A DNA stretch of 8,963 bases. It comes from Oscillospiraceae bacterium (GTDB taxonomy: Bacteria; Bacillota; Clostridia; Oscillospirales; Ethanoligenentaceae). The notes below the pieces were generated by a model. The model was not told the DNA's origin and made no database searches. It was given only the letters and a program-made list of their open reading frames with translations. The position numbers and the translations under genes were made by a program. The stretch lies in NCBI GenBank assembly GCA_003518885.1, contig DOXU01000066.1, positions 1-8,963 of the forward strand, given 5' to 3'. This document shows, piece after piece, positions 4,348 to 8,963 of the stretch (its first letter is position 1; the number at the start of each line of letters is the position of its first letter).

Positions 4348-5349
4348 TTACCGCTTTGGTTTATCCATATTGGGCTTCACCGCACGTCTTCTACGAGAAA
4401 GTGTTCGTTTGTTTAAATATAAACTGCCACCTAAAAACTCACGTAAGACGCAGGACGGTGGGATGATGCGTTGGGACATATGTTCAAATAAATGTAAAGA
4501 CTTAGATAACCGCTCAGCCTCTGCCGGAAGCGGCCCATTTTGTGCTGCTCGTGTAAAATTCAGAAGAGTCATATTGGCAAATTGACAAGGTTCACAGGCA
4601 AAAACAGTATCCAGCATAGCATCAGCAAAAGGTTTAAATGGATAAATATATTGTTCCTCTCCCTGACAAACCCCTGGCCAAAGTGACAATGTATTACTAG
4701 CATCAGATGCACGGAAGCGATAGTCCCGCAGAATGCGGCGTACCAGGCGGACATCACGCGGACTTAATACTACTTCCTCATTCTTATTGACGAATGCCGA
4801 ACCTACACTTACAAAAAGCCTAAAGATACTATCCTCCGGCAAATCAGAAAAAACGACCGGATTTAATGCATGTAAACCTTCCACAATGGCCACGCTTCCC
4901 TGTGGAAATTGTAGACGGCGGATTTTTTCCGAGCCTTTTTCCTTTTTAAAATCAAACGGATGATAAGAGGCAAACCCATTCTCTAAAAGATTCTTAGCCA
5001 CATCAGAGAATCGAGCCAAATCGAGTGAATTGGGTGATTCAAAATCAGGCTTTCCATTTGGAAGAATGGCCACCTTTTCTCTATCCTTGAAAAAATCATC
5101 CAAAGAAATAGCCACTGCATGCACGCCATGAGCTAAAAATTCTTGTTTAAGTTTAAGTGAAGTCGTTGTTTTCCCTGAGGCAGATGGCCCCGTCAATAAA
5201 ATAAATTGCTTTTTTTCATCCAAAACTCGTTTCACAATCTGTTTCAAAGACCGCTCATAGCTTGTGTTACAAGCGCGAAAAAATTTTCGGGGATTTTCAG
5301 TCGCCTGACGGTTGACCTCCTCCAGATAAATCTTGGAAAACACTTCCAT
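4348..5349 (-). CDS. Uridine kinase-family P-loop nucleoside kinase, stand-alone
   Basis: This 333-residue P-loop kinase of the phosphoribulokinase/uridine kinase family probably phosphorylates uridine or cytidine to the monophosphate. Motifs are Walker A GPSASGKTT (54-62), LDDFF (83-87, substrate-side Asp), PDFESPNSLD (101-110), VEGLHALNP (156-164), the lid region RLVRRILRDYRFRA (201-214) and FADAMLDT (241-248). Many clostridial relatives are about 550 residues long, with an N-terminal TGS/threonyl-tRNA-synthetase-like half. Here only about 45 residues precede the kinase core. The C-terminus ends in a basic tail (RRRRAVKPNMDKPKR). The start is ATG at 5349, with GGAGG (5363-5359) nine bases upstream, and it overlaps the end of hemZ by 53 bases. 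Substrate identity is inferred from family membership. It is last in the DUF1015-dtd operon, and I see no terminator directly after it. Confidence 0.87.
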   Translation of the reverse strand: MEVFSKIYLEEVNRQATENPRKFFRACNTSYERSLKQIVKRVLDEKKQFILLTGPSASGKTTTSLKLKQEFLAHGVHAVAISLDDFFKDREKVAILPNGKPDFESPNSLDLARFSDVAKNLLENGFASYHPFDFKKEKGSEKIRRLQFPQGSVAIVEGLHALNPVVFSDLPEDSIFRLFVSVGSAFVNKNEEVVLSPRDVRLVRRILRDYRFRASDASNTLSLWPGVCQGEEQYIYPFKPFADAMLDTVFACEPCQFANMTLLNFTRAAQNGPLPAEAERLSKSLHLFEHMSQRIIPPSCVLREFLGGSLYLNKRTLSRRRRAVKPNMDKPKR

Positions 5350-6811
5350 GATAGAATTCCTCCACCTTTTCTTTTCGTGCGATCACTTGGTCAAAGCGCG
5401 CGATATATTCATAAGGGTATTTAAAATTAAAAACCCGTTCAATGTGAGTACCCTGGGGCCTTCTCATTTTGGTCACTCCACCTGCACCCGCTGCTAAAAC
5501 CGTGTGGGTTTCATCCATGATAAAAACATTATACAGTCCTTCATGCCCCGGCTTGGAAAAACCTGTGTTTTCCAGATTCCCAACGGTATTTCTTTGACGA
5601 TAAAGATAATAAGGGGAAAGCCCTGCCCTATCCAGCTGACTATAGGCCATTTCCAGCATCTGATTCACTTCTGCGCTATGTGCTGCATACTGTGCCAATC
5701 CAGTTGATACCAAACGGGACGAACGTTTCATCGCAAGCGTATGAACCGTTACGCCTTCCGGTGAGAGAGACATGAGCTGATCCATCGTTTGATGAAAACT
5801 TTTTGCTGTATCCCCAGGGAGACCGACAATCAAATCACAATTGATGGAGGTAAAGCCCTCCTGTCTTGCGACAGAAAAGGCCTGAAAAAATTGTTCCGGC
5901 GTATGAGAACGTCCAATCGTCTTTAAAACGGACGCATTAAGCGTCTGTGGATTTATACACAATCTAGTACAACCACTTGCGCGAATAACCTGTAACTTCT
6001 CTGGCGTAATCGTATCTGGCCGGCCGGCCTCCACAGTATATTCACGCAAATCTTCTAGCGTGAATGATGCTCGCACTGTATCAAAAATTCGGGTAAGCAT
6101 AGGAACAGATAAGGAAGTAGGCGTCCCGCCCCCTACATATATTGTTTCTAGCTTTAATCCCAGGGTGCGGACAAGATTACCAATGGCATGTAACTCCGCA
6201 CACAACTTTTCTACATAGTCTGGCAGGAGTTTCTGCATTTTTTCCACATCGTGTGAAATAAAAGAGCAATATAGACAGCGTGTCGGGCAAAAAGGAATCG
6301 CAATATAAAGACTAACCGAATTTGACTGCGAAAGCGCTCTAATACGCGCCTCCTTCTCAGCTGTACGCAGGCATAACGTTGCCTTTTCTGGACGCACTAG
6401 CAGTTTTTCTGTCATATATTTTGTGGCCTGTTCTGCCTGCATACCCGTCTGGAGAAGGTGTTCAGCAATCTTAACCGGACGTATCCCCGTCAAGATTCCC
6501 CAGGGTGGTCTAATGCCACAAAGCGCCTCACCAGCATTCAAAAACGCCTTCCCAAGTGCATATTCTGTTTCTCTCTTTGATGCAAGCGCTTGATTGAGAA
6601 AAACAGCATGTCCTTTTGTGCATTTCCCGTTTTTCCCGAGAATGACCAACACATGGACGAATCTTTGTCCTTTTTTCACCCGAGTAATTGCGTAAAAATC
6701 TCCATGTTGTGAACGATCCGCCTCAACCTGGAGCTTCTCACCTGGAAAAAACAAAAAGCAAAGATTCCCTGTCTCATACCGCAAAGTATGGCCAACTAAA
6801 TAGAGTTTCAT
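5297..6811 (-). CDS. hemZ: HemZ, radical-SAM coproporphyrinogen dehydrogenase-like protein
   Basis: This 504-residue protein is the size expected for HemZ. The N-terminal region (about 1-165) is HemZ-specific and includes RPPWGILTGIRPVK (101-114). The radical-SAM core follows, with the 4Fe-4S motif CPTRCLYC (C175, C179, C182), the SAM-binding GGGTP (227-231), EAGRPDTIT (261-269), RLCINPQTLN (283-292) and DLIVGLPGD (326-334). The HemN/HemZ family carries out oxygen-independent decarboxylation of coproporphyrinogen III, but many anaerobic HemZ relatives lack proven activity and some HemN-like proteins are haem chaperones. No other haem gene is visible here. The start is ATG at 6811, overlapping the hydrolase stop by four bases (ATGA). 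Its last 17 or so residues lie inside the kinase gene. In many Clostridia hisS-aspS follow hemZ, but here the kinase does. Confidence 0.93.
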   Translation of the reverse strand: MKLYLVGHTLRYETGNLCFLFFPGEKLQVEADRSQHGDFYAITRVKKGQRFVHVLVILGKNGKCTKGHAVFLNQALASKRETEYALGKAFLNAGEALCGIRPPWGILTGIRPVKIAEHLLQTGMQAEQATKYMTEKLLVRPEKATLCLRTAEKEARIRALSQSNSVSLYIAIPFCPTRCLYCSFISHDVEKMQKLLPDYVEKLCAELHAIGNLVRTLGLKLETIYVGGGTPTSLSVPMLTRIFDTVRASFTLEDLREYTVEAGRPDTITPEKLQVIRASGCTRLCINPQTLNASVLKTIGRSHTPEQFFQAFSVARQEGFTSINCDLIVGLPGDTAKSFHQTMDQLMSLSPEGVTVHTLAMKRSSRLVSTGLAQYAAHSAEVNQMLEMAYSQLDRAGLSPYYLYRQRNTVGNLENTGFSKPGHEGLYNVFIMDETHTVLAAGAGGVTKMRRPQGTHIERVFNFKYPYEYIARFDQVIARKEKVEEFYHGSVFQDLSGGGQPSGD

Positions 6812-7443
6812 TCCGTAAGGCCGTGCGTTAAATACGGATTCGTCTCTTTCTCAGCCCCTAGTGTAGAAAAAACACCATGTCCAGGCAAGACCTTCAGATT
6901 TCCCGGCAGTAAGGCTAATTTTTTTAATGAAGCAGCCATGGCTACGGCATTACCGCCTGGAAAGTCGGTACGTCCCATGCTGCCGGCGAACAAGGTGTCT
7001 CCTGAAAATAAGAGCTGCCCAAAGAGAAAACACGCCGAACCTGGTGTATGTCCTGGCGTTTCAATCACTTTGAACTGCATAGAGCCAACTTCAACTGTAT
7101 CTCCATCCGAAAATAAAACATCTGGATGGAATGGGACAAAAGGCTCTGTACTTAACTCATCCTGCAGATTAAGTTTAGAATTATTTAAAAAAGACAACTC
7201 ATCTTTAGACACAGCTAATTGACAATGGTACTGATCCTGTAGCGCATGTACAGCACCTATGTGATCAAAATGTCCATGTGTTAATAAAATCATTTTAGGT
7301 GGACATTTATACTTTTCGAATACAGATGCAATACGCGGTGCATCCGCACCCGGATCGATAATAGCAGAATATCCATTTTCCTCATCACAAACAATAAAAC
7401 AATTTGAGCCAATTGACCCAACCTGTAAAAATTCAATTTTCAC
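6808..7443 (-). CDS. Metallo-beta-lactamase-fold hydrolase, GloB-like
   Basis: This 211-residue single-domain hydrolase has the complete binuclear metal site, numbered from the GTG start: THGHFDH (H56, H58, D60, H61), PGHTPGS (H132), SGDTLF (D149) and LPGHG (H189). It resembles the bacterial glyoxalase-II/hydroxyacylglutathione hydrolase-like group. The natural substrate cannot be told, and a glutathione thioester is doubtful in an anaerobe. I chose GTG at 7443 because GGAGG (7459-7455) lies 11 bases upstream, the GTG overlaps the dtd stop as GTGA, and MKIEFLQVGSIGSNCFIV is a typical family start. The in-frame TTG at 7461 would add six residues but overlaps the ribosome-binding site. It sits between dtd and hemZ, a conserved clostridial arrangement. 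Confidence 0.92.
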   Translation of the reverse strand: MKIEFLQVGSIGSNCFIVCDEENGYSAIIDPGADAPRIASVFEKYKCPPKMILLTHGHFDHIGAVHALQDQYHCQLAVSKDELSFLNNSKLNLQDELSTEPFVPFHPDVLFSDGDTVEVGSMQFKVIETPGHTPGSACFLFGQLLFSGDTLFAGSMGRTDFPGGNAVAMAASLKKLALLPGNLKVLPGHGVFSTLGAEKETNPYLTHGLTE

Positions 7444-7901
7444 GTCGTTTGCTGCCTCCAATCATCGGTATCCAAAACCAGCGTCATTGGTCCGTCCAAC
7501 ACTTGCTCTATCTGCATATCTGCGCCAAACCGACCAGTCTCCACTGGAAAACCACTCTCCGTTAATGCCCCAATAAATATATGATACAAATTTCGCGCCT
7601 TTTCTGGAGAAGCTGCACGCGTGAAATCTGGTCTTCTCCCCCGCCGACAGTCTCCATAAAGTGTAAAATTGGACACAACTAAAAAACTGCCCTCAACATC
7701 CTCCGCACCCAAGCGCAATTTTCCCTCTTTATCAGAGAAAACGCGCAAAGAAGCGATCTTTTTAGCCAATTTGCGGGCCTCATCTTCTTTATCCCCTTCT
7801 GCGATTCCCAAAAGAATAAAAAGGCCCTTTCCAATTTGTCCTACAGTTTCACTTTCAACCTGTACATTTGCACGTTCTACGCGCTGAATAACGGCCCTCA
7901 C
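7440..7901 (-). CDS. dtd: D-aminoacyl-tRNA deacylase Dtd
   Basis: This 153-residue enzyme is close to the usual 145-150 residues. The homodimer hydrolyses D-amino acids (and glycine mischarged on tRNA-Ala) from tRNA, keeping D-amino acids out of translation. Recognisable regions are MRAVIQRVERANVQVE (1-16), GLFILLGIAEGD (26-37), SLRVFSD (51-57), VSNFTLYGDCRRGRRPDF (76-93), ETGRFGADM (121-129) and the Gly-cisPro segment DGPMT (136-140). The usual SQxTL active-site signature reads SNFTL here. The start is GTG at 7901, overlapping the stop of the upstream gene as GTGA. No clear Shine-Dalgarno site is present, so translation is probably coupled. The stop overlaps the hydrolase start in the same way. 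In other Firmicutes dtd usually follows relA, but here a DUF1015 gene precedes it. Confidence 0.96.
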   Translation of the reverse strand: MRAVIQRVERANVQVESETVGQIGKGLFILLGIAEGDKEDEARKLAKKIASLRVFSDKEGKLRLGAEDVEGSFLVVSNFTLYGDCRRGRRPDFTRAASPEKARNLYHIFIGALTESGFPVETGRFGADMQIEQVLDGPMTLVLDTDDWRQQTT

Positions 7902-8963
7902 GATTTTTTATAAAGGCGGCGACATTCCATATAAAAGCGCTTTTCATCGGCCTCTCCCATCGAAAAGGTCTTTCGTGGCAAAGAGCCATTACGCACCACC
8001 GCTTCAAACAAGGCGGATTTTCCCATAGCCGGAAGTAGGATTGCCACCGTATCCTCTTGCTGGGCAAGATGTTTAGCTACATCATACCCATGAACGTAAT
8101 CCACCTTACAACCCTTTTCTTTTTTAACCCAACTATCCAGAAATTTTTGCACTAACCCAACTGGCAAATCATCTCCCGAAAGCTGAATTTCAGAAAAATC
8201 CGTCTTATCCACAAAGCAAACCTTGCGTTTTTCATCTGTTCCTTTAGAAGGCATAGCCTCCAAAAATGCGGCATGTAATTTCTTCGTGTCCACGCCGGTA
8301 ATCACCCGGTGAATAGGCTCAAACGCCAAAGAAGGATCATGGATATTGACTAATTCTACCATGGCATAACGGGCTGGATGGTTTAGGGCCGCCGTTTCGC
8401 CGATCTCTGCCTTCAAGTTTTCATAGCAAGCACGCGCCGTGGCAAGAGAGTGATTTCCATCTCCCACTGCATAAGTTAAAACGGGCTGATTTTCCATTTC
8501 ATAACGTTCGGAAAAGGCCGCCGGAGAATCAAAATCTGCCAGAGCCTTTTTTAAATTGACAGCTTGATCGGCTGGCAGCCACCAAGCACGTACATGGCCA
8601 CCATTTTGCATAAGTTCAAAGTCATAAAGTGTAGCAAGGGCACCTTTTTGCCGTTGAATAGGTTCAATGATTGTCTTTTCCACATCATCAATCAGGAGCA
8701 TAACGTGGGAAAGCTCAAGCGGTGCGTCCTTCCGTATGTTTACCCGCGGTGGAATACGCTCCAAAACAGTCCCTTCTGTGGGACGAATGGAGGAAGTGGA
8801 TCCTGCACGAAAGTCATACTTTTCCAGGTCAACTGCGCCCACAATTCCTTTACGCACGGCACCGCTTTTTAAAGTACGTTCCAAATAAATGAAACTGTCT
8901 TTTAATACAGAAAAACGCCCGGCTTGTAAATATTGATGCATATTATCATGAATTTTATCAATC
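7898..8963 (-). CDS. DUF1015 family protein, 5' end beyond window
   Basis: About 354 residues are visible. The frame stays open to the window edge, reading IDKIHDN before the ATG at 8941, so that ATG is internal and the true start lies outside. DUF1015 (COG4198) proteins are normally some 60-90 residues longer at the N-terminus. Features, numbered from 8941, are GIVGAVDLEKYDF (32-44), RPTEGTVLERIPPRV (53-67), LSHVMLLIDD (77-86) and the conserved VGDGNHSLATAR (159-170). The DGNHS element is a variant of the DGHHR-like motif typical of the family. Its biochemical function is not established. It is a soluble protein with no membrane segment visible. The stop overlaps dtd by four bases (GTGA), so it belongs to the same operon and heads the visible part of it. 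Confidence 0.9.
   Translation of the reverse strand, partial: IDKIHDNMHQYLQAGRFSVLKDSFIYLERTLKSGAVRKGIVGAVDLEKYDFRAGSTSSIRPTEGTVLERIPPRVNIRKDAPLELSHVMLLIDDVEKTIIEPIQRQKGALATLYDFELMQNGGHVRAWWLPADQAVNLKKALADFDSPAAFSERYEMENQPVLTYAVGDGNHSLATARACYENLKAEIGETAALNHPARYAMVELVNIHDPSLAFEPIHRVITGVDTKKLHAAFLEAMPSKGTDEKRKVCFVDKTDFSEIQLSGDDLPVGLVQKFLDSWVKKEKGCKVDYVHGYDVAKHLAQQEDTVAILLPAMGKSALFEAVVRNGSLPRKTFSMGEADEKRFYMECRRLYKKS

Noticed and set aside
6938..7222. Plus-strand open frame opposite the metallo-hydrolase
   Set aside because: It is the antisense of a gene with all metal ligands present, and its own translation shows no domain.
8564..8888. Two plus-strand open frames opposite the DUF1015 gene
   Set aside because: They overlap each other in different frames on the strand opposite conserved DUF1015 sequence, and neither looks like a protein family.
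128..8963. CRISPR, prophage, insertion sequence, toxin-antitoxin or secondary-metabolite system
   Set aside because: No repeat-spacer pattern, transposase, integrase, terminal repeats or biosynthetic genes are present. All complete genes belong to core clostridial families in a single orientation.

Overview
The window is one end of a contig from a spore-forming Clostridia-type Firmicute, most likely of the Oscillospirales (Ruminococcaceae-like) group. The evidence is moderate-to-low GC, sporulation genes yabP and yabQ, Firmicute RqcP (YabO), DivIC and YabR, and the anaerobe-type dtd - metallo-hydrolase - hemZ cluster. The family level is an inference. All thirteen protein genes lie on the minus strand, so transcription runs from high to low coordinates. 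Bases 1-127 are not genomic: they are a T homopolymer, an Illumina P7/i7 sequence and a Nextera adapter left on the contig.

Reading with transcription. (1) 8963-4348 is a tightly packed operon: a DUF1015 protein cut by the window edge, dtd, a GloB-like metallo-hydrolase, hemZ and a stand-alone uridine-kinase-type P-loop kinase. Three junctions are 4-base GTGA/ATGA overlaps and the last is a 53-base overlap. (2) 4337-3845 holds a small coiled-coil zinc-ribbon protein with its own extended -10 promoter and a strong terminator. (3) 3814-2993 is a purine-nucleoside phosphorylase with no visible promoter of its own. (4) 2930-2166 is hup-rqcP: a sigma-A-like promoter overlapped by a perfect inverted repeat, a leader of about 110 nt with competing stems, then HU, RqcP and a terminator. 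(5) 2161-365 is yabP-yabQ-divIC-yabR, starting from a good match to a sigma-E promoter. This is the conserved Firmicute sporulation and division cluster. Beyond yabR, 128-364 carries no recognised gene, only a hairpin at 177-193 and a curious open frame.

Functionally the window combines chromosome compaction (HU), ribosome-associated quality control (RqcP), spore cortex formation (YabP/YabQ), septum assembly (DivIC), tRNA proofreading (Dtd), purine and pyrimidine salvage (PNP and the kinase) and radical-SAM porphyrin-type chemistry (HemZ). I see no phage, transposon, CRISPR or defence system. The genes are mostly core. The observations worth a second look are regulatory sites, start-site corrections and the assembly artefact.
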